Source of the DNA: JADLHS01 sp964561105
Lineage (GTDB): Bacteria; Verrucomicrobiota; Verrucomicrobiia; Limisphaerales; JADLHS01
Length of the DNA stretch: 64,000 nucleotides
Direction of reading: 5' to 3'
Assembly (NCBI GenBank): GCA_964561105.1
Contig: CAZLOH010000018.1
Coordinates: 24,274-88,273 of the forward strand
Shown here one piece after another: positions 1-8,581 of this stretch. The notes under the pieces were generated by a model. That model was not told the origin of the DNA, ran no database searches, and saw only the letters and a list, made by a program, of their open reading frames with translations. Numbering within the stretch: the first letter of the stretch is position 1; every line of letters starts with the position of its first letter. Made by a program: the position numbers and the translations under genes.

Positions 1-2
1 AC

Positions 3-602
3 ATCCCCGAGGAGATCCGCAAACTCGAGGACAGTCTCGGCGATCAATACCTGTGCAACTTTTCCGTCTTTCAATCCCTGCTCGATCACTGGGCGCTGGG
101 CCAGTTGTTTCCCATCATGCCGGTCGGCCGGCTGGACGAACGGCCGACGCGCGAGGCCACGCTGGTGGACATCACCTGCGATTCCGACGGCCAGATCAAC
201 AAGTTCATTGACCTGCGCGACGTGAAGGACACGTTGCCACTGCATGAGTTGAGAATGAACGGCGACGGAAAGCCCGAGCCGTATCACCTCGGCTTTTTTC
301 TGATGGGTGCGTACCAGGACATCATGGGCGACTTGCATAATCTGTTCGGTCGCGTCAACGAAGTGCATGTGTTCCTCGATCCGGACGAGCCCACCGGTTA
401 CTACGTCGAGGAAATCATCGAAGGCAGCACCATCATCCAGTGTCTCGCGTCCGTGCAGTACGATGAATACGAATTAAAGCGGCGCATGAAGCAGCAAATG
501 GACGAGGCGATCAAGTCCGACCGGATGAAACCCTCCGAAGCCATGCGCCTGCTGGATGATTACGAACGGGGCTTGAAAGCCTATACGTATCTGAGTTTCT
601 GA
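3..602 (+). CDS. speA: Biosynthetic arginine decarboxylase, C-terminal part
   Basis: The frame is open from the left edge of the window, so only the last 199 residues are present and the start lies outside. The product converts arginine to agmatine, the first step of the agmatine route to putrescine, using PLP in the cytoplasm. The visible part aligns by eye with the C-terminal barrel of E. coli SpeA. Shared segments are NFSVFQSLLDHW, QLFPIMPVGRLDE, VDITCDSDGQI, FFLMGAYQDIMGDLHNLFG and the ending GLKAYTYL. In this family the CDSDG and GAYQ segments contribute to the active site at the dimer interface; the PLP lysine would lie upstream of the window. Nothing looks truncated apart from the window edge. 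Confidence 0.95.
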   Translation: MPEEIRKLEDSLGDQYLCNFSVFQSLLDHWALGQLFPIMPVGRLDERPTREATLVDITCDSDGQINKFIDLRDVKDTLPLHELRMNGDGKPEPYHLGFFLMGAYQDIMGDLHNLFGRVNEVHVFLDPDEPTGYYVEEIIEGSTIIQCLASVQYDEYELKRRMKQQMDEAIKSDRMKPSEAMRLLDDYERGLKAYTYLSF

Positions 603-679
603 CCCGGTGAAGCGAACAGGTCCAATGTTGAAAGCCTCTCTGCGGACGGCTACCGGCAGTCCATTTCACCCTGCCATTG

Positions 680-1363
680 ATGTCTGACCCGCAACCCAAC
701 CCGGAACTGCTCCGCTCGCTGGGCCGTCTTGTGCGTGGCTTGTCCGCGTTGTTCTGGGGTTTGCCGGCATCGTTGATCATTGGGGCGGGCACGGCGGTGT
801 CGGGCTGGTTTCGGGCGTTCAGCGTCGCGCCGGTGCTGGTGGCCACCGGGTTGCTCCTGTTCGGACTCTGGCAACTCGGGTCATTTCAAAAACAGGAGCG
901 TCCGTGGCGGCGGGCGTTGGATCGGGCACAATTGGTCGCGCTGGTTAATTTCGGCCTCTGCCCATTCCTCTACTGGTGGAACAAAATCCCGGACGAACGA
1001 TTCTTCAGTCTGGCCGTGGCCGTGCTGGGACTCTCGGGTTTGTTATTCTTGTTCAACCTCAATCTGGTGATTGCCCGGCTGGGCGAAATGTTGCCTGATG
1101 AGACGCTGCGCCAGGAGACGCGCCAGTTCACCGTGCTGAACCGTTCGTTGCTCGTCCTCCTGTTGCTGCTGGTGGCGGCTTACGTTTTCGTTCTCCAAAT
1201 GCCCGGCCTGGCGGAGCGCCTGTCGCCCTGGTTGATCCGATTCCAGCAAGTCGGCTACTGGCCGCTTTTCCTGTTGGCGCTGTTGCCGCTATCATTGACC
1301 ATGGCGCTGCTCTGGAAGACGAAAGAAGTCATCCTCGACAGCGCATTCACTCCGCGAAACTGA
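680..1363 (+). CDS. Conserved-type integral membrane protein, function unknown
   Basis: A 227-residue protein I do not recognise. The start is taken as the ATG at 680; a TTG codon directly precedes it. Hydrophobic stretches suggest about five or six membrane segments, roughly at residues 25-42, 48-68, 88-102, 112-133, 152-172 and 190-210. Short charged loops lie between them, for example the glutamate-rich stretch around residue 140. No catalytic motif or signal peptide is visible. It follows speA by 77 bases on the same strand and could be cotranscribed, but nothing ties the functions together. It is followed by a hairpin repeat and convergent cinA. Confidence 0.7.
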   Translation: MSDPQPNPELLRSLGRLVRGLSALFWGLPASLIIGAGTAVSGWFRAFSVAPVLVATGLLLFGLWQLGSFQKQERPWRRALDRAQLVALVNFGLCPFLYWWNKIPDERFFSLAVAVLGLSGLLFLFNLNLVIARLGEMLPDETLRQETRQFTVLNRSLLVLLLLLVAAYVFVLQMPGLAERLSPWLIRFQQVGYWPLFLLALLPLSLTMALLWKTKEVILDSAFTPRN

Positions 1364-1385
1364 CGGCACGCAGGCTGATATGCTT

Positions 1386-1482
1386 TCCCATGAACCTCCC
1401 GCCGTAGCCGCCGAGGTAACGAGGCGGACACCGAAGCGCGGCGCTCTTTTCCGCCTCCTCACGCCGGCGGCTACGGTTCCGG
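1386..1482. repeat. Dispersed hairpin repeat, copy 1
   Basis: An intergenic element between two convergent genes. Two 27-base arms (1402-1428 and 1450-1476) are inverted copies. Their outer 12 bases (CCGTAGCCGCCG) and inner 7 bases (AGGCGGA) pair perfectly around a mismatched middle. The loop is 1429-1449. The left flank CCCATGAACC and the entire left arm recur almost base for base at 42418-42458. Being between convergent genes, it may end transcription of either, but no T-tract follows the stem. Confidence 0.8.
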
Positions 1483-1556
1483 GCTAAAAAGCGTGAAATT
1501 GAGTTTGGAGCGTTTCTTCCCAAAGGCGGCGCAAACAAATTTGATTCACGCTGGCT

Positions 1557-2828
1557 TCACAGAGATTTGTCCGTGAGTTTTCGCCGTAACATTTCGAGCG
1601 CCTGATTGATGGTGGCTTGCTTGAACGTCTCGCGTTCAAACGGATTAAACTGCCGCAGAGCCAGCGAACCATTTACGGTCGCCAATCCGATGAAAACCGT
1701 GCCCACGGGTTTGTTCTCTGTGCCGCCGGAGGGGCCGGCAATGCCGGTCACCGATAGTGCGAAGTCCGCTCCAGTTCGTTGGCGCGCACCTTCCGCCATT
1801 TCACGCGCCACCGCCTCGCTCACCGCGCCATGGGCCGCCAGGGTTTCGGCACGAACGCCGAGCAGCTTCTGCTTGGCTTCGTTGCTATACGTGACCAATC
1901 CCGTCCCGAAGACGGCGGACGCACCCGGCACGTTGGTCAGGCGATTTGCGATGCCGCCCCCGGTACAGGATTCGGCGAGCGCGAGCGTTTGCCGTCGTTC
2001 CGTGAGCAATCGGACGATGACCGCTTCAAGCGTTTCATCGTTCTCGCCGTAAATGTATTTGGCGAGTTGCTGGCGAACATTGACGGCCGCGTCTTGCACG
2101 AGCAACGCGGCCGTCGCCCCGTGCGCGGACAAGCGCACGTCCACCTGACCCGTGTGCGCGCAGTAACCCAATTCCAATCCCCGCTCGACGGCTGCGCGCA
2201 GCGGGCCGCCAATTCGATCGGCCACCTGCGATTCTCCGATGCCGATGGTACGCAGGGTCCGGCAAACGAACGTGCGATCCAGCGGGAGCACACGGTGGAG
2301 CAGGGGAATGACGTAGGTGTCGAACATTGGATGCAACTCGCGCGGCGGGCCGGGCAGCATGAAGAGCCAGCCGGCCTTCCCGTCGGCGCGAAAAGGATTG
2401 GGCCTGACCTCCATCGCCAGACCGGGCGCGGTGCCGTATTCGTTGGCCAGGACGGTTGCCCCCTCCGGTACCAACGCCTGCACGCGGGTGCTGGCGGGCA
2501 TGGGTCGCTGGCGCGAAGCAAAATAGTGTTCGATGCGCTCAACAATCCCGGGTTGTTCCCGCAAGGTTTTGCCGAGCAATTGTGCAATCAAATCCCGCGT
2601 GAGGTCGTCGGAGGTCGGGCCCAGTCCACCGGTGATGATGACGAGCTCAGCGTGCGACAACGCCTCGCGCGTCGCTTGCTCGATGTCGTGGCCGGAGTCC
2701 GCCACGGCGACCTGCCGCGACACGACATAACCGAGGTCGGCCAGCCGGCGGCCGAGCCATTGCTGATGTGTATTCAGGGTGCGCCCGAGCAGGAGTTCGC
2801 TGCCGGTGTTGATGAGTTCGACATTCAC
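1557..2828 (-). CDS. cinA: CinA-family nicotinamide-nucleotide amidohydrolase
   Basis: A 423-residue CinA protein of full two-domain length. The N-terminal MoCF-like (COG1058) domain occupies about residues 1-170, with the family motif GGLGPT at 67-72 followed by DDLTRD. The C-terminal CinA domain, about 265-415, carries the ESCTGG motif with the presumed catalytic serine, then TGIAGPSGG and GTVFIGLA. The family deamidates NMN to nicotinic acid mononucleotide in pyridine nucleotide salvage, and some members have ADP-ribose pyrophosphatase activity in the first domain. The ATG lies 165 bases from araD, which is transcribed in the opposite direction. It converges with the membrane protein gene across the hairpin repeat at 1386-1482. 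Confidence 0.95.
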   Translation of the reverse strand: MNVELINTGSELLLGRTLNTHQQWLGRRLADLGYVVSRQVAVADSGHDIEQATREALSHAELVIITGGLGPTSDDLTRDLIAQLLGKTLREQPGIVERIEHYFASRQRPMPASTRVQALVPEGATVLANEYGTAPGLAMEVRPNPFRADGKAGWLFMLPGPPRELHPMFDTYVIPLLHRVLPLDRTFVCRTLRTIGIGESQVADRIGGPLRAAVERGLELGYCAHTGQVDVRLSAHGATAALLVQDAAVNVRQQLAKYIYGENDETLEAVIVRLLTERRQTLALAESCTGGGIANRLTNVPGASAVFGTGLVTYSNEAKQKLLGVRAETLAAHGAVSEAVAREMAEGARQRTGADFALSVTGIAGPSGGTENKPVGTVFIGLATVNGSLALRQFNPFERETFKQATINQALEMLRRKLTDKSL

Positions 2829-2992
2829 GCGGGGGAATGTTCCCGTCGTGATTCACGGGAGGCAAGCGTGGAATCCGCCGCAATCGAGATGCGGGATCAA
2901 ATGCAATTTTGGATGCGGCTGTTTGTGAGGGATGCAGATGGACACTGACCCAACGCATCAATACTGTTGAGCCGGCATCGGCACAATTATCT

Positions 2993-3700
2993 ATGGTGGA
3001 CAAATTAAAGGCCCAAGTCTGCGAGGCCAACCTGGAGCTGGTGGCTCAGGGTTTGGTCGTTCAGACGTGGGGAAATGTCAGCGGCGTGGATCGCGCACGC
3101 GGCATCATGGTCATCAAACCGTCGGGCGTGTCGTACGCCGGGATGCAGCCCAAACACATGGTCGGCGTGGCGTTGGACTCGGGCAAGGTGGTTGCCGGCA
3201 GACTCAAGCCCAGCTCGGACACGGCCACGCATCTGGCGTTGTATCGCGCCTTCCCGAGCATCGGTGGGGTGGTGCATACGCACAGTTTGTATGCCACGGC
3301 CTGGGCGCAGGCGGGCCGACCGTTGCTTGCGTACGGCACGACACAGGCGGATTACTGGTATGGCGACGTGCCCGTGACTCGCAAGCTCACGGCCGCCGAG
3401 ATCAACACTGATTACGAGACGAACACGGGCAAGGTGATCGTGCAGACGTTCAAACGGTTGAAATTGGATCCGGCACAGCACCCGGCCGTGTTGGTGGCGA
3501 GCCACGGGCCGTTCGCATGGGGCCGGTCAGTGGCGGATGCGGTTCACAATGCGTGCGTGCTGGAGTTCGTGGCGCGCTTGAACAGCGAGACCGTGCGCCT
3601 CAATCCCAAAGTCAAGCCGATGCAATCAGTCTTGCTCGCCCGTCATTTTCTTCGTAAACATGGCGCGAACGCCACGTACGGTCAGTCACACGAGCATTAA
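2993..3700 (+). CDS. araD: L-ribulose-5-phosphate 4-epimerase
   Basis: A 235-residue class II aldolase/epimerase that interconverts L-ribulose 5-phosphate and D-xylulose 5-phosphate. With the ATG at 2993 the residue numbering matches E. coli AraD exactly: D76, H95, H97 and H171 for the metal site, D120 as general acid, and Y229 in the KHGANATYGQ ending. GNVS and the SSDTATH segment are also intact. An in-frame TTG at 2909 would add 28 unconserved residues and is rejected. AraA and AraB are not in the window, so the substrate could come from another pentose route. The gene heads a plus-strand run with a mutarotase and a sugar ABC importer. Confidence 0.95.
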   Translation: MVDKLKAQVCEANLELVAQGLVVQTWGNVSGVDRARGIMVIKPSGVSYAGMQPKHMVGVALDSGKVVAGRLKPSSDTATHLALYRAFPSIGGVVHTHSLYATAWAQAGRPLLAYGTTQADYWYGDVPVTRKLTAAEINTDYETNTGKVIVQTFKRLKLDPAQHPAVLVASHGPFAWGRSVADAVHNACVLEFVARLNSETVRLNPKVKPMQSVLLARHFLRKHGANATYGQSHEH

Positions 3701-3721
3701 CCATCGCAAAAGAAGAAAGCC

Positions 3722-4867
3722 ATGAAATCAATCGCAAACCGGGCAACACGGCTGGGCGTTGCGGTCGTCGCCCTCGGCCTGGCCGGCTGCGCGAGTCCGA
3801 CTCACATGAACCAAAGCGCCATCACCCAGGAACCCTTCGGCACGGCGGACGGGAAGTCTGTCGCCCTCTTCACCCTGCGCAACACTCGTGGGATGGAGGT
3901 GAAGATTACCAACTACGGCGGCATCGTCACTTCCATCAAAGTTCCCGACAAGAACGGCCAGTTTGGCGACGTGGTGCTGGGGTATGGCAACCTGGCCGGC
4001 TATTTGAAGAGCACGCCTTACTTCGGTGCCTTGATCGGCCGATACGGCAATCGGATTGCGGGCGGGAAATTCACGTTGAACGACAAAGACTACACCCTGG
4101 CAACGAACAATCCACCCAACAGTCTGCATGGCGGCATCAAGGGCTTCGACAAGCAGGTATGGAACGCGAAGGTCTTGTTGAATGCCGACGGAGCCACGCT
4201 TGAGCTGACGTATTTCAGCCCGGATGGCGAGGAGGGTTTCCCCGGCAATCTCACGGTCAAAGCCGTGTACTGGCTCGCGGAGGACGACGCGCTGCACCTT
4301 GACTTCACGGCCACCACGGACGCCGCCACGCCGGTCAATCTCACACAACATTCTTATTTCAATCTCGCCGGTCACGGCAACATCCTCGACACCGTCCTGA
4401 CCATTTACGCCGACAAATTCACGCCGGTGGATAAAAACCTGATTCCCACAGGCGAACTGCGGCCGGTCAAAGGCACGCCGATGGATTTCACGAAACCAAC
4501 CACCATCGGCGCGCGGATCAACGCGGACAACGAGCAACTCAAATTCGGCAACGGTTACGATTTCAACTGGGTGCTCAACAAGCCCGTGCCGGGGAAACTT
4601 ACCCTGGCGGCGGCAGCCTACGAACCGACGAGCGGGCGGGTGCTGGAACTCTCGACCACCCAGCCGGGGTTGCAGTTCTACACCGGCAATTTTCTGGACG
4701 GCAGCATCACGGGCAAGAACGGCTGGACCTACCAGTTTCGTGATGCCTTCTGCTTGGAGCCGCAGCATTTTCCCGACTCGCCCAACCATCCGAATTTTCC
4801 GACCACAATTCTCCAGCCCGGGCAGACTTACCAGAATTCAATCGTCTATAAATTTTCCGCGCATTGA
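3722..4867 (+). CDS. galM: Lipoprotein aldose 1-epimerase (galactose mutarotase)
   Basis: 381 residues. The N terminus has a lipoprotein signal with lipobox LAGC (C23), so the enzyme is predicted to be anchored in the envelope and face the periplasm. The mature part is a GalM-type beta-sandwich. GRYGNRI (N110, R111), NSLHGG (H136), the catalytic histidine in QHSYFNLAG (H210) and the catalytic glutamate in FCLEPQHFPDSPNHP (E346) are all present. It interconverts alpha and beta anomers of aldoses. The start is preceded by AGAAGAAAG, a usable ribosome site, 21 bases after araD. Its place between araD and an ABC importer suggests it conditions sugars before uptake; this is inference. Confidence 0.92.
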   Translation: MKSIANRATRLGVAVVALGLAGCASPTHMNQSAITQEPFGTADGKSVALFTLRNTRGMEVKITNYGGIVTSIKVPDKNGQFGDVVLGYGNLAGYLKSTPYFGALIGRYGNRIAGGKFTLNDKDYTLATNNPPNSLHGGIKGFDKQVWNAKVLLNADGATLELTYFSPDGEEGFPGNLTVKAVYWLAEDDALHLDFTATTDAATPVNLTQHSYFNLAGHGNILDTVLTIYADKFTPVDKNLIPTGELRPVKGTPMDFTKPTTIGARINADNEQLKFGNGYDFNWVLNKPVPGKLTLAAAAYEPTSGRVLELSTTQPGLQFYTGNFLDGSITGKNGWTYQFRDAFCLEPQHFPDSPNHPNFPTTILQPGQTYQNSIVYKFSAH

Positions 4868-4888
4868 GCCGGACGCACTCGCACCCGC

Positions 4889-5878
4889 ATGAAACCGATT
4901 TCACCTTTGACCGCGCTTACGCTGCTGTGTGCCGGAGTGATGCTGGCCGGTTGTAGCAAGCAGGACCAGGCTGCGGAAGCAGATGGAGCGGCCGGGAGCG
5001 GTCGCAAGCTCAGACTCGCCTTCGTGTCGAACAATGGAGCGAATTTCTGGACGATTGCCCGACGCGGCACGGAGGATGCCGTGAAGACGCTCACCAACGT
5101 GGAAGTTTTGTTCCGCATTCCGTCCACGGGCAGCGCGGCCGAGCAACAACAGATTCTCGACGACCTGCTGGCGTCCGGCGTGGATGGCATTGCCGTCAGT
5201 CCGGTGGACCCGGCCAATCAAACCGAGGCCTTGAATCGGATCGCCGAAAAGACCCTGCTGATCTGCGTGGACAGCGATGCGCCGGACAGCAAGCGCGTTT
5301 GTTACATCGGCACGGACAATGTGGCGGCGGGTAGGCAGGCAGGTGAGCTCATCAAACAAGCCCTGCCCAGCGGCGGCAAGATCATGGTGTTTGTGGGCAA
5401 AACCGACGCGCAAAATGCCAAGGAACGATTGCAGGGCATCAAGGATGAGATCGCCGGGTCGAAGGTGGAGATCATTGACGTGCGCACGGATGACACCGAT
5501 CCGGTTCGCGCGCAGAAGAACGTGGAGGACACGCTGGTCAAATACCCTGACGTGGCCGGTCTCGTGGGGTTGTGGAGCTACAATGGGCCGGCCATCCTCA
5601 ACGCGGTGCGCGACGGCGGCAAACTTGGTAAGGTAAAGATCGTCTGCTTTGACGAAGAGGCGGATGTGCTGAATGGCATCGCCGAAGGCACAGTGTTTGG
5701 GACGGTGGTGCAACAGCCGTACGAGTTCGGCAAGCAGGCGGTCACACGCATGGCGGAGTATCGCCACGGCAACCGGCAAGCGCTGGCGGGCGGCCGGCAG
5801 ATTGTGCCGACGATCAGCCTCCAGAAAGATAACGTGGCCGGATTCCAGACCCGGTTGAAACAATTGCTTGGTCAGTAA
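4889..5878 (+). CDS. Sugar ABC transporter substrate-binding lipoprotein (RbsB-like)
   Basis: A 329-residue periplasmic binding protein of the ribose/galactose class (Peripla_BP_4). It has a lipobox LAGC at C22 in place of a cleavable signal. The mature sequence starts LRLAFVSNNGANFWTIARRG, followed by the class segments DDLLASGVDGIAVSPVDP, YIGTDNVAAGRQAG, GKIMVFVG and GLVGLWSYNGPAIL. It lies 21 bases after the mutarotase gene and upstream of the matching ATPase and permease, so it should supply the importer's specificity. The exact sugar cannot be read from sequence; the araD neighbour favours a pentose. Confidence 0.93.
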   Translation: MKPISPLTALTLLCAGVMLAGCSKQDQAAEADGAAGSGRKLRLAFVSNNGANFWTIARRGTEDAVKTLTNVEVLFRIPSTGSAAEQQQILDDLLASGVDGIAVSPVDPANQTEALNRIAEKTLLICVDSDAPDSKRVCYIGTDNVAAGRQAGELIKQALPSGGKIMVFVGKTDAQNAKERLQGIKDEIAGSKVEIIDVRTDDTDPVRAQKNVEDTLVKYPDVAGLVGLWSYNGPAILNAVRDGGKLGKVKIVCFDEEADVLNGIAEGTVFGTVVQQPYEFGKQAVTRMAEYRHGNRQALAGGRQIVPTISLQKDNVAGFQTRLKQLLGQ

Positions 5879-5938
5879 GGCGATGCCCACCTCCATTTCA
5901 GGCGCAAACCTTCAGTTCCCTTCCCCCGTGCCTTGTCC

Positions 5939-7468
5939 ATGAGTGCTGCCCCGCTGCTCGCCGTGCGCGGAATCTCGAAACGATTCCCGGGGGTGGTGGC
6001 GTTGGATCAGGTGAGCCTGGAAGTTGGGGCCGGAGAGGTGGTCGCGCTTTGCGGCGAGAATGGCGCGGGCAAATCCACGCTGATGAAAATCCTCGGCGGC
6101 ATCTATCAGCCGGACGAGGGCGAAATCCTGGTGGCCGGGCAGGCTGTCCGCATCCACGACGTGAACGATGCCATGCGCCTCGGGGTGGCGTTCATTCATC
6201 AGGAGTTGAACATCGTGGGCAATCTCGATGTGGCGGGAAACGTATTTTTGGGACGCGAACCGCGCCTGGGGCGGCTACCGCTGATTGACCGGAAAAAAAT
6301 TCACGCGGACACGGCGCCGTTTCTCAAACGGCTGGGCCTGGACATCGCAACCTCAACGCGCCTGGACCAGCTATCGTTGGCGCAGCAGCAGATGGTGGAG
6401 ATTGCCAAGGCGCTTTCGCTCAACGCGCGCCTCATCATCATGGACGAGCCGACTTCCAGCCTGACGCTTTCGGAAACGGAACGTCTGCTCAAGCTGGTCG
6501 CCGAGCTGCGCCATCAGGGCGTGAGTGTCATCTACATTTCCCACCGGCTCGGCGAAGTGAACCACTGCGCCGATCGCGTGGTGGTGCTGCGGGATGGCAA
6601 GAACGCGGGCGAACTCGCCCGGGAAGAAATCGCTCACGACCGGATTGTGAGTTTGATGGTCGGACGGGAGATAAAAAATTTCTATGTCGAATCGGTGGCG
6701 GAAAAAACTTCCGGCTATCTCAAGGTGCGTGAATTGCGCACCGGTCGCTACCCGGAACGATCGGTCTCCTTCGACGCCAGTCGTGGCGAAGTCCTGGGCT
6801 TTGCGGGGCTCGTGGGCGCGGGACGGTCGGAGGTTGCCAAGGCGATTGTCGGGCTGGATTCGCAGGCCTCGGGTCGCGTCCAACTGGCCGACGAATCCGT
6901 TCCGCTTGGCAATTCGCGGGTGGCCATCGAGCGTGGCATTTATCTCGTGCCGGAAGACCGGCGGAGCGAGGGCCTGGTCGTCGGCATGTCGGTACGGGAA
7001 AACGTGACGTTGCCCTCGTTGAAACGCTTCACCTCGTTTCGGCTCATCAGCCGGGCGCGCGAGCGGAAAGTTGCGGAGGAACAAATCACCGCGCTTCAGA
7101 TTCGGACGCCCAGCGCTGAGGCCCAGGTGCTGTATCTGAGCGGCGGCAACCAGCAAAAGGTCGTGCTCGGCAAATGGCTTTCGATGAATCCCAAGGTGAT
7201 GATCCTGGACGAGCCGACGCGGGGCATTGACGTGGGGGCCAAGGCGGAGATTTACCGGCTGGTGCGGGAACTGGCCGGGCAGGGGACGGTGGTGTTGATG
7301 ATCAGCAGCGACATGGAGGAAATCCTGCACATGAGTGATCGAGTGGCCGTGATGCACGAAGGCCAGATCACCGGTGTGCTCGAACGCGCGGATTGCACCG
7401 AGGAGAACGTGATGAACCTGGCGGTCGGACGCAGCGTGGCATCGGCTCGGCCGGCCTGGGTGGATTGA
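5939..7468 (+). CDS. Sugar ABC transporter, double-domain ATPase (RbsA/MglA type)
   Basis: 509 residues with two nucleotide-binding domains in tandem, the standard length for RbsA/XylG/AraG. The first has Walker A GENGAGKS (39-46), a signature LSLAQQQMVEIAKAL, and Walker B with IIMDEPTSSL. The second has the degenerate Walker A LVGAGRSE typical of this family, the signature LSGGNQQKVVLGKWL and Walker B MILDEPTRGIDVG. The ATG at 5939 is preferred over a TTG two codons upstream. It energises sugar import together with the permease that starts 10 bases after its stop. Confidence 0.95.
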   Translation: MSAAPLLAVRGISKRFPGVVALDQVSLEVGAGEVVALCGENGAGKSTLMKILGGIYQPDEGEILVAGQAVRIHDVNDAMRLGVAFIHQELNIVGNLDVAGNVFLGREPRLGRLPLIDRKKIHADTAPFLKRLGLDIATSTRLDQLSLAQQQMVEIAKALSLNARLIIMDEPTSSLTLSETERLLKLVAELRHQGVSVIYISHRLGEVNHCADRVVVLRDGKNAGELAREEIAHDRIVSLMVGREIKNFYVESVAEKTSGYLKVRELRTGRYPERSVSFDASRGEVLGFAGLVGAGRSEVAKAIVGLDSQASGRVQLADESVPLGNSRVAIERGIYLVPEDRRSEGLVVGMSVRENVTLPSLKRFTSFRLISRARERKVAEEQITALQIRTPSAEAQVLYLSGGNQQKVVLGKWLSMNPKVMILDEPTRGIDVGAKAEIYRLVRELAGQGTVVLMISSDMEEILHMSDRVAVMHEGQITGVLERADCTEENVMNLAVGRSVASARPAWVD

Positions 7469-7478
7469 GACCGAGGCC

Positions 7479-8432
7479 ATGCGGAAGGAAATTGGCATCT
7501 CGGTCCTGCTGCTGGTTTTGTGCGCCGTCACCGCCCTCAAAAACCCGGCCTTCCTCTCTGCCACCAATCTGACCAACCTCGCGAACGTCATCGGGTTGTT
7601 CGGAATCTTCAGTATCGGCCTGGGGCTGGTCATCATCACGGGCGGCATTGATTTGTCCGTCGGCTCCATGTTTGCCCTGTGCGGCGTGTTGCTGGCCATG
7701 GCGCTGCGCGAGTGGCATTGGCCGTGGTGGCTGGCGATTCTGTTGGTGTTGGGGGTGCCGGTGCTGCTCGGTTTGCTTCACGGTTGGTTGGTAACGCGGA
7801 TGGACATTCAACCGTTCATCGTGACCTTGTGCGGGTTGTTGCTTTATCGCGGGCTGGCGCGATTCATCGCCGGCGATGCCACGAAAGGATTTGGCAACGC
7901 CGAGGGGTTTGAGTCTTTGCGTGACGCAGCGCGCGGCAAACTGTTCGGCTTGCCCATGCCGTTTGTCCTGTTAATCGGAGTGGCCGTAGTGATGTGGTTC
8001 GTGCTGCATCGCTCGATCTATGGGCGATACCTGCTCGCCGTGGGCCGCAACGAAGAGGCCACGCGTTTTTGCGGCATCAACACCCGCCGGGTCATCGCCA
8101 GCTCCTATGTCATTGCCGGGCTGCTGGCGGGCATTTCGGGAATCCTGTTCGCGTTCTACACCAATTCGGTTTCTCCCTCGACGCATGGGAGTTTCTACGA
8201 ATTGTACGGGATTGCAGCCGCCGTGCTGGGTGGCTGCAGTTTGCGCGGCGGCGAAGGTTCAATCCTCGGCATCGTTATCGGGACGGCCTTGCTCCAAGTG
8301 TTGCAGAACCTGGTGAATCTGTTGGGCATTCCCAGTTCGCTCAACTTTGCGGTGATGGGCGCGGTGGTGCTCGTCGGGGTACTGGCGGACCAGATGTTCC
8401 AAAAGCGGAATCAACGGCAGCCAGGGCGATAA
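7479..8432 (+). CDS. Sugar ABC transporter permease (RbsC type)
   Basis: A 317-residue BPD_transp_2-family inner-membrane permease with about eight to ten hydrophobic segments. Family landmarks are GGIDLSVGSMFAL in the first third, MDIQPFIVTLCGLLLYRGLARF, and YAVGRNEEATRFCGINT-like (here LAVGRNEEATRFCGIN), with the YGIAAAVLGGCSLRGGEGSILG loop near the end. It completes the binding protein/ATPase/permease set. The spacing to the ATPase gene (10 bases) implies one transcript. Confidence 0.95.
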   Translation: MRKEIGISVLLLVLCAVTALKNPAFLSATNLTNLANVIGLFGIFSIGLGLVIITGGIDLSVGSMFALCGVLLAMALREWHWPWWLAILLVLGVPVLLGLLHGWLVTRMDIQPFIVTLCGLLLYRGLARFIAGDATKGFGNAEGFESLRDAARGKLFGLPMPFVLLIGVAVVMWFVLHRSIYGRYLLAVGRNEEATRFCGINTRRVIASSYVIAGLLAGISGILFAFYTNSVSPSTHGSFYELYGIAAAVLGGCSLRGGEGSILGIVIGTALLQVLQNLVNLLGIPSSLNFAVMGAVVLVGVLADQMFQKRNQRQPGR

Positions 8433-8581
8433 ATTGATTCTGCCGTCGGCCAACTTAATGAGCAGCGACAGGTTTGGCGTTACGTCGGGAAGTTGACGGG
8501 AGCACCGAAAGTATTGCCTTTGATTCGGGAATCTATACTTTGGCGGCAACCAGATGTGGAAGGAACGCTAACACGACCAAC

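Noticed and set aside
1779..2948. Long plus-strand open frame opposite cinA
   Set aside because: It is antisense to a clear full-length CinA gene and its translation is arginine/glycine rich with no motif; a GC-content artefact.
8514..8539. TTGCCT...TATACT as a promoter for the symporter gene
   Set aside because: The spacer is only 14 bases, too short for a standard sigma70 promoter.
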